The position numbers were made by a program, and so were the translations under genes. Shown here one piece after another: positions 6,957-14,466 of a stretch of 32,658 bases of DNA. This DNA comes from JAFARZ01 sp036490795 (lineage in GTDB: Bacteria; Actinomycetota; Actinomycetes; Streptosporangiales; Streptosporangiaceae). Every line of letters starts with the position of its first letter. Position 1 is the stretch's first letter. The notes under the pieces are model-generated. The model saw nothing but the letters and a program-made list of their open reading frames with translations, was not told the DNA's origin and made no database searches. The DNA lies in NCBI GenBank assembly GCA_036490795.1, contig DASXDG010000238.1, positions 1-32,658 on the forward strand, written 5' to 3'.

Positions 6957-8742
6957 TCTCGTCGCGGATCTTGACGCGTTCCTGGCTTCGCATGAGGCCG
7001 AGCTCGTCGAGTTCCGCCGCGACCTGCACGCGAATCCGGAGACCGGGTACAACGAGCACCGGACTACCCGGCGGGTGGCGCTGCGCCTGGCCGCGGCCGG
7101 CCTGCGGCCGGTGATACTGCCAAAGGGAACCGGGCTCATCGTCGATGTCGGCACCGACGTCTACGCCGAACGCTCCGTGGTGGCACTGCGCGCCGACATC
7201 GACGCGCTGCCGATGGCGGACGAGAAGAACGTGCCGTACATGTCGACGGTGCCAGGGGTCTGTCACGCGTGCGGGCATGACGTGCACACCACGATCCTGC
7301 TCGGCACCGGCCTGTTCCTCGCCCAGCAAGCCGCGGCGGGTTTGCTGCCTGGACGGGTCAGGCTGATCTTCCAGCCGTCCGAGGAACTGGGCACGGGCGC
7401 TCTTGACGTACTCGCGGCGGGCGGCCTTGCCTCGGTCGGCCGTGCGTTCGCGCTGCACTGCGACCCGCGCCTGGACGCGGGTCAGCTCGGCGTGCGCACC
7501 GGCGCGATCACCGCCGCCTGCGACAAGGTGACGGTCCGGGTGACCGGGCCCGGCGGCCACACCGCGCGGCCGCACCTGACCGCCGACCTGGTGTTCGCGC
7601 TCGGCAAGATCGTGACCGAACTGCCCGCCGCCCTGTCCCGGAGAGTGGATCCTCGTTCGTCGCTGTCGCTCGTGTGGGGGCACGTCAGCGCGGGCAGCGC
7701 GCCGAATGCCATTCCCGACGTCGGCGTGGTCACCGGCACGGTCCGCACCCTGGACGACGAGGCCTGGCACGGCGCTCCCGACCTGCTGAAGGAGCTCATC
7801 AGCGGCGTGGCCTCCGCCTACGGCGTGACCGCGGAGCTTGACTACGAGCGGAACGTGCCGCCGACGGTCAATGACCCGGAGAGCGCGGCGATCTTCGCCG
7901 CGGCGGGCACGGCTGTGCTCGGCGAGGGCGGGGTCGTGCACACGCCGCAGAGCCTGGGAGGCGAGGACTTCGCCTGGGTGCTCGAATCGGTTCCCGGGGC
8001 GCTGGCTCGCCTGGGCACCAGGGTGCCCGGCAGCGCGGACCAGTTCGACCTGCACCAGCCCACGTTCGACGTGGACGAGCGGGCCATCGGCGTCGGGGTC
8101 AAGGTGATGGCGGCCACGGCCTTCACGGCGCTATGGGACGAGGGCGCCGCCCAGCCAGTCCCGCCCGCTCAGTCGGCCTCGCCCCGCCGGCCCGACGCGT
8201 ATTCAGCCTCAGTCCGCCGGCCCGACGCGTATTCAGCCTCAGCCCGCCAGCCCGACGCGTATTCAGCCTCAGCCCGCCGGCCCGACGCGCATCCGGCCGG
8301 AGCCTATCCGGCCGAGGCCTATCCCGCCGAGTCCTACCCGGCCGACGCGTACCCGCCAGTGACCAGCGGATCCGACGCCTATCCCGCTGAGGCCTACCAG
8401 TCCGAGGCATACCCGCCCGACGCGTATCCGGTCGGCGCCGCGCCCGCCGAGGCATACCAGGCGACCCGCGAGGCATACCCCGCCCCCCACGGCGATGCGT
8501 ACTCCGCCCCTCGGGACGCCTTCTCCGCCTCCCACGACGCGTACCCCGCGCCTGGGGACGCCTTCTCCGCCGCGAGCGCGGACTCCTACCAGCCCTCCGA
8601 CGTGTATTCGGCGGGGGTTTACAAGCCAAGCGCCCACCCCTCGGACCTGTACCCGGCCACGGTTCAATCCGTCCAGCCACAGCAGTACCGCCAGCCGCGT
8701 CAGTACCGCCAGCCGCAGTCGCCCCGCGCCGTCGGCGCCTGA
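6943..8742 (+). CDS. M20 family amidohydrolase with Tyr-rich C-terminal repeat tail
   Basis: The first 400 residues or so are a standard M20D amidohydrolase (related to hippurate and IAA-amino acid hydrolases), hydrolysing N-acyl amide bonds with two metal ions. Metal-site motifs are visible: VCHACGHDVHTT, FQPSEELGTGA, the ALHCDPRL histidine, and VTGPGGHTARPH in the lid domain. The remaining 200 residues are unlike the family: low-complexity repeats such as PDAYSASARR, AEAYPAESYPADAY and PRDAFSASHDAYPAPGDAF, rich in Tyr, Pro, Ala and Asp, ending in QQYRQPRQYRQPQ. This tail is probably disordered, and no signal peptide or membrane helix is seen. The start is ATG 6943 after a G-run (6931-6937); GTG 6937 is possible. 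It overlaps the upstream GCS2 gene by 14 bp. Confidence 0.9.
   Translation: MEGNDLVADLDAFLASHEAELVEFRRDLHANPETGYNEHRTTRRVALRLAAAGLRPVILPKGTGLIVDVGTDVYAERSVVALRADIDALPMADEKNVPYMSTVPGVCHACGHDVHTTILLGTGLFLAQQAAAGLLPGRVRLIFQPSEELGTGALDVLAAGGLASVGRAFALHCDPRLDAGQLGVRTGAITAACDKVTVRVTGPGGHTARPHLTADLVFALGKIVTELPAALSRRVDPRSSLSLVWGHVSAGSAPNAIPDVGVVTGTVRTLDDEAWHGAPDLLKELISGVASAYGVTAELDYERNVPPTVNDPESAAIFAAAGTAVLGEGGVVHTPQSLGGEDFAWVLESVPGALARLGTRVPGSADQFDLHQPTFDVDERAIGVGVKVMAATAFTALWDEGAAQPVPPAQSASPRRPDAYSASVRRPDAYSASARQPDAYSASARRPDAHPAGAYPAEAYPAESYPADAYPPVTSGSDAYPAEAYQSEAYPPDAYPVGAAPAEAYQATREAYPAPHGDAYSAPRDAFSASHDAYPAPGDAFSAASADSYQPSDVYSAGVYKPSAHPSDLYPATVQSVQPQQYRQPRQYRQPQSPRAVGA
8191..8280 (+). repeat. 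30-bp tandem repeat inside the M20 gene tail
   Basis: Three near-identical 30-bp units start at 8191, 8221 and 8251, with a partial copy before 8191 and the start of another at 8281. Each encodes PDAYSAS plus three residues (VRR, ARQ, ARR). The high identity means recent slippage or duplication; copy number may differ between strains. Confidence 0.9.
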
Positions 8743-9099
8743 CCGGGCGCGCGCCCAGGAGGTTCGGCCGGTAAACGGCGATCCAGTTCGGACAAAGCAC
8801 GCAAGTCGGGTCACGGTTTATCGAGACTGCGGGTATCGTGCGCGTGGCGTTCCGGGTTCCCGGAACGCCACGCGCACGATGATCCGGGTACCCATGCGTC
8901 GGCGCTCGCGAAGCGGGACAACCCGCCTGCGAGCCAGGTGGTGGCTGGGCGATCCGGTCAGCGGGCCATAACATCATGGGCATCTTCAGCCCGGTTAGCC
9001 ACGCGCCGACCGCGCTGGCGGCATTCGCGGCACATGCCCCTATTTCGGGCGTGGGTCTGCGCGGATGGCAAAGCCTTGACGGCGCGGTACGGTTACTGC
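8743..9099. other. 357-bp gap holding a 46-bp hairpin, no gene
   Basis: No protein or RNA gene is recognisable between the M20 gene and the PH-domain gene. The only clear structure is the long inverted repeat at 8835-8880. TACGGT at 9088-9093 is a likely -10 element for the next gene, 6 nt before its ATG. Confidence 0.5.
8835..8880. terminator. 22-bp perfect inverted repeat, likely bidirectional terminator
   Basis: The arms 8835-8856 and 8859-8880 are exact reverse complements separated by only TT; the left arm begins ATCGTGCGCG. It lies 92 bp after the M20 stop. There is no T-run, as often seen for actinobacterial terminators, so a transposable or protein-binding element is also possible. 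Confidence 0.55.
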
Positions 9100-9939
9100 A
9101 TGGCAGCGGAACAGGCAACCGACGGCAAGGCGGCACCGGAGGTCGGTAAGCCGCAGGTCTTCCGGTCGCCGAGCGCCCTCGTTGTCTGGATAGTGTGGCT
9201 GTTGTTCGCGGTTGCCAACCTCGTTGACCTCGCGGTCCAGGGTCGCGACCACTTCTCGCTGGTCGCGGCGGGCATCCTGGTGATGATCACCGGCGTGGCC
9301 TACGTGGGGGCGCAGCGGCCGAGAGTCATCGCCGAGGACGAGGCGCTCATCATCCGGAACCCCCTGCGAGATCACCGGATCCGGTGGCCGAATATCACCC
9401 GGGTGGACGTGTCTGACCTGCTGCGGGTGCACTGCAGGCTGCCCGGCCCGGCCCGCTCGAAAGCGGAAGTGGCCGGGAGGAAAGAGAAGAAGGAAAGGGT
9501 CGTCACCGCCTGGGCGGTGCATTACTCCCGCCGCAGGCAGCTCGCCTACGACGTGAAGATGCGCCGGGACTCCCTGCGGGCAGGGGGCTCGCGCGGCCGC
9601 AGGACGGGTGGCGTCAGCGCGTTCGGCATTCCACAGCCGACGAGCAGGCGACCCGTGAGCGGCCAGTCCACGAGTTATGGGGCCGCGGCCTCGGCGCCTA
9701 TCCAGGAGGCCGAGGCGCTGAAGGTCGTCCGGCTCCTGAACGACCGGGTAGCGGCCGCCGGGATCGAGCGCGCCACCGAGCAGGATGCTGGCCAGGACAC
9801 GATCTTGACCAGCCTCGGCAGCTACGAGAGTGCCGCGCTCGCCGAAAGCGGCCCGCTGCTGACGAGCACCTGGAGCTGGCGGGCCATCGTCGCGCTGGTG
9901 ATCCCGGCCCTGGTCCTGCTGATCGTCTTGCTGGTCTGA
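9100..9939 (+). CDS. Membrane PH domain-containing protein
   Basis: A 279-residue membrane protein. Two hydrophobic segments lie near the N-terminus (around VVWIVWLLFAVANLVDLAV and LVAAGILVMITGVAYVG), followed by a bacterial PH-like region (RPRVIAEDEALIIRNPLRDH, IRWPNITRVDVSDLLRV), a basic linker rich in Arg, Lys, Gly and Ser, and a final C-terminal helix (WRAIVALVIPALVLLIVLLV). The layout resembles actinobacterial bPH2 proteins, whose function is mostly unknown. The start at ATG 9100 is supported by the -10-like TACGGT (9088-9093) 6 nt upstream and by homolog-like length; an upstream GTG at 8938 would add a 54-residue basic stretch without family character. It converges on the next gene across a small hairpin. 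Confidence 0.8.
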   Translation: MAAEQATDGKAAPEVGKPQVFRSPSALVVWIVWLLFAVANLVDLAVQGRDHFSLVAAGILVMITGVAYVGAQRPRVIAEDEALIIRNPLRDHRIRWPNITRVDVSDLLRVHCRLPGPARSKAEVAGRKEKKERVVTAWAVHYSRRRQLAYDVKMRRDSLRAGGSRGRRTGGVSAFGIPQPTSRRPVSGQSTSYGAAASAPIQEAEALKVVRLLNDRVAAAGIERATEQDAGQDTILTSLGSYESAALAESGPLLTSTWSWRAIVALVIPALVLLIVLLV

Positions 9940-9953
9940 GGTCGGTCTGAGGT

Positions 9954-9970
9954 CGCAACCTTAGGTTGCG
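9954..9970. terminator. Short hairpin between converging genes
   Basis: CGCAACC (9954-9960) and GGTTGCG (9964-9970) form a 7-bp stem with a 3-nt loop that contains the stop codon of the minus-strand gene. It sits exactly between two converging reading frames and may terminate both. No T-run is seen. An 11-bp direct repeat of GGTCTGAGGTC precedes it. Confidence 0.4.
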
Positions 9971-10419
9971 TCACCCAGCTTCCCGCACGGGCGACTCCGC
10001 AGGTCCGCCACGTAATCCGCGGGCGCGTCCGCCTTCTCGGCCGCGTCGGCCAAGATGCCGATGTGCCGGGCGGACGGGAGACCGCCCTCGTAGAAGTTCA
10101 GGACGTAGAGCCACGCCAGTACGTCGCCGTCGAGGGTCTCGACCCTGACCTTGATCTTCCGGTAGTAACCGAGCGTTACCCCGTCCCACGAGTCGAGTTC
10201 CTTCTCGTCGGTTTCGAACATGTCGTAAAGCACGACAAAGACCCGCTCGTCGGGAGCCTCGACGACGGTCGTCAGCGCCCCATCCCAGCCGATGTCCGCC
10301 CCGCCAAAGGTAAGCCGCCAGCCCTCAAGCCAGCCGGTGCCTCGTTGCGGTGAGTGCGGACACCGCTCCAGCATCTGGGCCGGGTCCATGTTGCTGCCAT
10401 AGGCCGCGTACAGTGCCAC
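9961..10419 (-). CDS. Gamma-glutamylcyclotransferase-like (AIG2/GGCT fold) protein
   Basis: A 152-residue protein with the GGCT-like fold. The N-terminal LYAAYGSNMDPAQM contains the YGSN nucleotide-binding-like motif, and the body shows WRLTFGGADIGWDGALTTVV, VFVVLYDM and YRKIKVRVETLDGDVLAWLY. In this family a buried Glu catalyses cyclisation of gamma-glutamyl amines; the exact substrate in actinobacteria is unknown. I chose GTG 10419 because the -10-like TACGCT lies 7 nt upstream on the minus strand, there is no ribosome-binding site, and homologs start right before the YGSN motif. An in-frame start at 10479 would add 20 residues. It is divergent from the flavoprotein gene, so the two share a promoter region of about 100 bp. 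Confidence 0.85.
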   Translation of the reverse strand: MALYAAYGSNMDPAQMLERCPHSPQRGTGWLEGWRLTFGGADIGWDGALTTVVEAPDERVFVVLYDMFETDEKELDSWDGVTLGYYRKIKVRVETLDGDVLAWLYVLNFYEGGLPSARHIGILADAAEKADAPADYVADLRSRPCGKLGDAT

Positions 10420-10515
10420 GGGGGAAAGCGTACGGCGTCCAGCCTCCGCATGCGGCGGCTGGTACACGACTGCAACCACTCCATGACGGAAAACGGCAAC
10501 GGAGAATTACTCAAC

Positions 10516-11898
10516 GTGACCTTGCCACGGCAGAGAATCGCAATTCTTGGCGGCGGCCCGGGAGGATACGAGGCCGCGCTGGTCGGCGCCCAGCTCGGCG
10601 CCGACGTCACGATTGTGGACCAGGACGGTCTCGGCGGAGCTTGCGTGCTCACCGACTGCGTGCCGTCCAAGACGCTCATCGAGACCTCCACCGCGATGAC
10701 GTTCCTGCATGCCACGTCGCACCTGGGGATCAGGACAAGCGGTACCGAGTCGGTTGACGCGCAGCACGTCTACCAGCGGATCAAGGGCCTGGCCGCCGCC
10801 CAGTCAGAGGACATCACCGCTCGGCTCAAGGCCGAGGGGGTCAGGCTGATCAGCGGCAATGGGCGGCTGAAGGGCCCGGGTGTCGTCCAGACGCCGGAAG
10901 GTGACCTCGAGGCGGACGCGGTTCTGGTCGCCACCGGCGCTCATCCCCGGGTGCTGCCCGGGGCCGAGCCCGACGGGGAGCGCATCCTCACCTGGCGCCA
11001 GCTCTACGACCTGGACGAACTGCCGGAGAACCTGATCGTCATCGGTTCTGGCGTCACCGGCGCCGAGTTCGCCGCCGCCTACCTCGCGCTCGGATCGAAT
11101 GTGACGCTCGTGTCCTCCCGCCAGCGGGTGCTGCCGCACGAGGACGAGGACGCCGCCACCCTCATCGAAGACGTCTGGCGGCGCCGCGGCATGACCGTGC
11201 TCAGCCAGTCCCGTGGCCAGTCGGTGCGGCGCGACGAGCATGGAGTGGTGGTCACGCTCACCGACGGCCGCGAGATCACCGGCTCGCATTGCCTGATGAC
11301 CGTCGGCATGATCCCCAACACCGAGGGCATCGGCCTGGACGAGGCCGGGGTCAAACGAGACGCCGGCGGCTTCATCGAGGTGGACCGGGTCTCCCGGACC
11401 AGCGCGCACGGAGTCTACGCGGCGGGCGACTGCACCGGACTGCTGATGCTGGCCAGCGTGGCGGCGATGCAGGGCAGGGTCGCCATGTGGCACACGCTCG
11501 GAGAGGCGGTGCATCCGATCAGGCTCGGCCACGTCGCCGCCACGATCTTCACCGATCCGGAAATCGCCACGGTCGGCGTGACCCAGCGCGCGGTCAGCGA
11601 GGGCGAGGTGCTGGCCAGGTCGCTCAAGATGCCGCTGACGACCAATCCCCGAGCGAAGATGCGCGGGGTCAGTGACGGTTTCGTCAAGCTGTTCACCAGC
11701 CCGGGCACCGGCGTGGTGCTCGGGGGCGTGGTGGTCGCGCCGCGCGCCAGCGAGCTGATCATGCCGATCTCGCTCGCGGTCGAACTGCAGCTCACCGCCG
11801 AGCAACTCGCGCACACCTTTACCGTTTACCCGTCGCTGTCCGGCAGCATCGGGGAAACGGCCCGCCGCCTGATGGACTTCACCGCCGACCACCAGTAA
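10516..11898 (+). CDS. LpdA-type NAD(P)H-quinone/disulfide oxidoreductase family flavoprotein
   Basis: A 460-residue FAD-dependent pyridine nucleotide-disulfide oxidoreductase. The FAD site AILGGGPGGYEAALVGAQLG and the NAD(P) site VIGSGVTGAEFAAAYLALGS are both present, as is the second FAD motif VYAAGDCTGLLMLASVAAMQ. The redox motif GGACVLTDCVPSK keeps both cysteines (CxxxxC). At the C-terminus, where lipoamide dehydrogenases have the catalytic His-Glu pair, this protein reads FTVYPSLSGSIGETA, so His and Glu are missing. Mycobacterial LpdA (Rv3303c) has the same C-terminal change and reduces quinones rather than lipoamide, so a quinone reductase role is the better guess. GTG 10516 follows a GGAGAA at 10501-10506; ATG 10483 would add 11 residues and cannot be excluded. 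The stop lies 5 bp from the converging DUF5313 gene. Confidence 0.9.
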   Translation: MTLPRQRIAILGGGPGGYEAALVGAQLGADVTIVDQDGLGGACVLTDCVPSKTLIETSTAMTFLHATSHLGIRTSGTESVDAQHVYQRIKGLAAAQSEDITARLKAEGVRLISGNGRLKGPGVVQTPEGDLEADAVLVATGAHPRVLPGAEPDGERILTWRQLYDLDELPENLIVIGSGVTGAEFAAAYLALGSNVTLVSSRQRVLPHEDEDAATLIEDVWRRRGMTVLSQSRGQSVRRDEHGVVVTLTDGREITGSHCLMTVGMIPNTEGIGLDEAGVKRDAGGFIEVDRVSRTSAHGVYAAGDCTGLLMLASVAAMQGRVAMWHTLGEAVHPIRLGHVAATIFTDPEIATVGVTQRAVSEGEVLARSLKMPLTTNPRAKMRGVSDGFVKLFTSPGTGVVLGGVVVAPRASELIMPISLAVELQLTAEQLAHTFTVYPSLSGSIGETARRLMDFTADHQ

Positions 11899-11903
11899 AC
11901 GGC

Positions 11904-12248
11904 TCAGTGGGACGGGCGGCCCAGGTCGGGGTCGTCCGGGGGCTCCAGGCCACTGCGGCGCATCCGGGACACCCGGATGTCATCGGAGTACATCGCCACG
12001 ATGCCGACGCTGCAGAGCAGGAACAGCAGCGGCACGGTGATGTGCAGCCACAACGGACCGGGCAGCGCCAAGCCGAGCACCAGCGCGATGGGCAGCATCG
12101 CCAGCGTATGCCTGATCACCAGGCGGCCCCGCCAGCCGGCGTCCACCATCTCGTGCCTGAGCCAGTCGTGATACCGCCGCGGCAGCTTGAACCCGAGGGC
12201 GTAGAGGAACTGCCTCCCGTACCCAGGGTTCCCGGCCAGCCGCGCCAT
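11904..12248 (-). CDS. DUF5313-like small membrane protein
   Basis: A 114-residue protein with N-terminal soluble part GFKLPRRYHDWLRHEM, then two closely spaced hydrophobic segments (around LAMLPIALVLGLALPGPLW and ITVPLLFLLCSVGIVAM) and a short polar tail SRMRRSGLEPPDDPDLG. This arrangement, with a [LP]-P-x-R-Y-x-x-W motif before two helices, matches the actinobacterial DUF5313 family, whose function is unknown. The start is ATG 12248, with no ribosome-binding site, and lies inside the end of the upstream carboxylase reading frame, which runs on for 133 nt in another frame. Co-transcription with the carboxylase is likely. Confidence 0.75.
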   Translation of the reverse strand: MARLAGNPGYGRQFLYALGFKLPRRYHDWLRHEMVDAGWRGRLVIRHTLAMLPIALVLGLALPGPLWLHITVPLLFLLCSVGIVAMYSDDIRVSRMRRSGLEPPDDPDLGRPSH

Positions 12249-13996
12249 AACGAATCGATCGTGCAGATGACGGCGCCCGACGACACCGTCTGACCGACCG
12301 CGACGGACAGGCCGCTCACCGTCCCGTCCTTGTGCGCGAGCAGCGGCTGCTCCATCTTCATCGCCTCGAGCACGACCACCACGTCGCCGGCCGACACCAC
12401 GGCCCCATCCGCGACCGCGATCTTGATGATCGTCCCCTGCATGGGGCTGACCAGCCCGTTGCCGCCACCAGCGGTCGGCGCGGAGCGGGACTTGCGAGAA
12501 GCACGCCGAGGACGTTCTGGAGAAACGGCGGATACCGGGGCAGCGAGAGAAGCGGGCAGCACGACCTCAAGCCGCTTCCCGCCGACCTCAACGGTCAGCC
12601 TCTCCCTAGCCGGGGCGGGGTCACCTGCCTCCGCTAGCTCCTGCGGCGGCAGGACCGTGCTGAAATCGGTCTCGATCCACCTGGTGTATACCCCGAGCGA
12701 CGTGCCGGAGCAGAACGCGGGGTCGGTCACCACCGCCTGGTGGAACGGCAGGACTGTTGGCATGCCGCCGATCTCGAACTCGCCGAGCGCGCGGGCGGCG
12801 CGCTGCAGCGCCTCGGCGCGGGTGGCGCCGGTCACGATCAGCTTGGCGATCAGCGAGTCGTAGACGGACGGCACCGTCTGCCCGGCCTTATAGCCCGCGT
12901 CCAGCCGTACGCCGGGGCCGGACGGGGGATCGAACGTCGCGAGCGTGCCTGGAGTGGGCAGGAATCCCCGCCCCGGATCCTCCGCGTTGATCCGGAACTC
13001 GATCGAGTGCCCTCGTGCCACGGGATCGTCGTACCCGATCGGCTCGCCGTCAGCGATCCGGAACATCTCCCTGACCAGGTCGATGCCGGTGACCTCCTCG
13101 CTGACCGGGTGCTCGACCTGCAGCCTGGTATTCACCTCGAGAAAGCTGATCGTGCCGTCCTGGGCGACGAGGAACTCACACGTCCCGGCGCCGGCGTAGC
13201 CGGCCGCGCGCAGGATCGCCTTCGAGGCGTCATACAGCTCACGGACCTGTGCCGGGGACAGGAACGGCGCGGGTGCCTCTTCGACGAGCTTCTGGTGCCG
13301 CCGCTGCAGCGAGCAGTCCCTGGTCGAGATGACCACCACGGAGCCGTGGTTGTCGGCGAGGCACTGGGTCTCGACGTGCCGGGGCCGGTCCAGGTACCGC
13401 TCCACGAAGCACTCGCCCCGGCCGAAGGCGGCGACCGCCTCCCGTACCGCGGATTCATACATGTCCGGGATCTCGTCGAGCGTCCAGGCGACCTTCAGGC
13501 CCCGCCCGCCTCCGCCGAACGCCGCCTTGATCGCCACCGGCAGCCCATAGGACTCGGCGAACGCGCGTACCTCGTCCGCGCCCGATACCGGATCGGGTGT
13601 CCCCGGCGTGAGCGGGGCGCCGACCGACAGCGCGATGTGCCTGGCCTTGACCTTGTCACCCAGCGCCTCGATCGCGTCCGGCGGCGGGCCGATCCAGGTG
13701 AGGCCCGCCGCGATCACCGCGCGGGCGAAATCAGCGTTCTCGGCGAGGAAGCCGTATCCGGGATGCACCGCGTCCGCGCCGGATTCCACCGCCACCTTGA
13801 CGATCTTCTCGATGTCCAGGTAGGTCTCGGCCGGAGAGGTCCCGCCAAGCGCGTACGCCTCGTCCGCCACCGTCACATGCAGAGCGTCCAGGTCCGGGTC
13901 GGCATAGACCGCCACGCTGGCCAGGCCGGCATCTCTGCAGGCCCGTGCAACACGCACCGCGATCTCACCACGGTTAGCGATCAGGACCTTCCGCAC
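12116..13996 (-). CDS. Acetyl/propionyl-CoA carboxylase alpha chain (biotin carboxylase + BCCP)
   Basis: A 626-residue alpha chain of an acyl-CoA carboxylase. Biotin carboxylase domain: VRKVLIANRGEIAVRVARAC at the start, ATP-grasp loop AAFGGGGRGLKV, SLQRRHQKLVEEAPAP, and FLEVNTRLQVEHPVSEEVTG. The C-terminal BCCP domain carries LEAMKMEQPL, the Lys being biotinylated. The enzyme makes malonyl- or methylmalonyl-CoA for lipid synthesis together with a beta chain not in this window. GTG 13996 is preceded by GGGAGG with 5-nt spacing. Oddity: the family normally ends shortly after the VICTID strand, but here the frame has no stop and continues about 43 residues (LWRGWPGTLGTGG onward, Trp/Gly/Ser-rich) through the start of the DUF5313 gene in another frame. 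A lost stop codon or a sequence error is possible. Confidence 0.92.
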   Translation of the reverse strand: MRKVLIANRGEIAVRVARACRDAGLASVAVYADPDLDALHVTVADEAYALGGTSPAETYLDIEKIVKVAVESGADAVHPGYGFLAENADFARAVIAAGLTWIGPPPDAIEALGDKVKARHIALSVGAPLTPGTPDPVSGADEVRAFAESYGLPVAIKAAFGGGGRGLKVAWTLDEIPDMYESAVREAVAAFGRGECFVERYLDRPRHVETQCLADNHGSVVVISTRDCSLQRRHQKLVEEAPAPFLSPAQVRELYDASKAILRAAGYAGAGTCEFLVAQDGTISFLEVNTRLQVEHPVSEEVTGIDLVREMFRIADGEPIGYDDPVARGHSIEFRINAEDPGRGFLPTPGTLATFDPPSGPGVRLDAGYKAGQTVPSVYDSLIAKLIVTGATRAEALQRAARALGEFEIGGMPTVLPFHQAVVTDPAFCSGTSLGVYTRWIETDFSTVLPPQELAEAGDPAPARERLTVEVGGKRLEVVLPASLAAPVSAVSPERPRRASRKSRSAPTAGGGNGLVSPMQGTIIKIAVADGAVVSAGDVVVVLEAMKMEQPLLAHKDGTVSGLSVAVGQTVSSGAVICTIDSLWRGWPGTLGTGGSSSTPSGSSCRGGITTGSGTRWWTPAGGAAW

Positions 13997-14415
13997 CGCA
14001 GCCTCCCTCGGTTCATACCATCGCGTTCGGCAGTCTAGATCAGGGCGGTCCCGCCACCACCCGGCGAGGCCCCGCACAAAAGTGCAGGAACTGATACAAA
14101 CGAGTGCATAATAGCCTGACCTGGGATAATAGCCTCTTCCTGAGTGCGGTGTCGCAGCTTTGTCGCTCGCTATACGCCCTTCCTCAACCGAAGTGTGACC
14201 TCGGGTACGTAGAGTAAACGTCATACCGGTTGCGACAGCCTGCGTTCGACTCTCAGCCCCGGGCCTCACCTGCGGGGGCTCCGTACGGAAGGCTGGGGAG
14301 CCCCCGGTAGCCGGTGCTCGATGACGCGCACCGGCGAGCGCATCGCTGGCGACGTTTTGTTACAGAGCAGTAACGAAACAAGGGGCCACCCGCGGGAACG
14401 GAAGGAGCCCACTAG
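13997..14415. promoter_or_regulatory. Divergent control region between carboxylase and GGDEF-EAL genes
   Basis: This 419-bp gap has no gene. It contains a 10-bp direct repeat ATAATAGCCT at 14108-14117 and 14126-14135, which on the minus strand offers two TATTAT sequences as possible -10 elements for the carboxylase. Closer to the GGDEF-EAL gene lies a 10-bp hairpin with one G-U pair (14354-14363 with 14370-14379, loop AGAGCA) whose core GTTAC-N6-GTAAC is palindromic and could be an operator. A CCGGTGC/GCACCGG stem (around 14310-14335) lies upstream of it. A strong ribosome site GGAAGGAG (14400-14407) serves the uORF at 14416. Confidence 0.45.
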
Positions 14416-14466
14416 GTGAGCAATCATCGCGGGGGATCCATGACCGTCGTGGGGATCTCGCTATGA
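14416..14466 (+). CDS. Short upstream ORF coupled to the GGDEF-EAL gene
   Basis: GTG 14416 lies 8 nt after the strong site GGAAGGAG (14400-14407) and encodes MSNHRGGSMTVVGISL, ending at TGA 14464-14466. That stop overlaps the ATG of the next gene (ATGA), the classic arrangement for translational coupling. Notably MTVV appears in the uORF and again as the first four residues of the downstream protein, in different frames, suggesting a small duplication. It may set the translation level of the downstream enzyme. It is a candidate only. Confidence 0.5.
   Translation: MSNHRGGSMTVVGISL

Noticed and set aside
14270..14415. Riboswitch before the GGDEF-EAL gene
   Set aside because: Hairpins are present, but I see no match to the c-di-GMP (GEMM) or c-di-AMP (ydaO) riboswitch cores; the palindrome fits a protein operator better.
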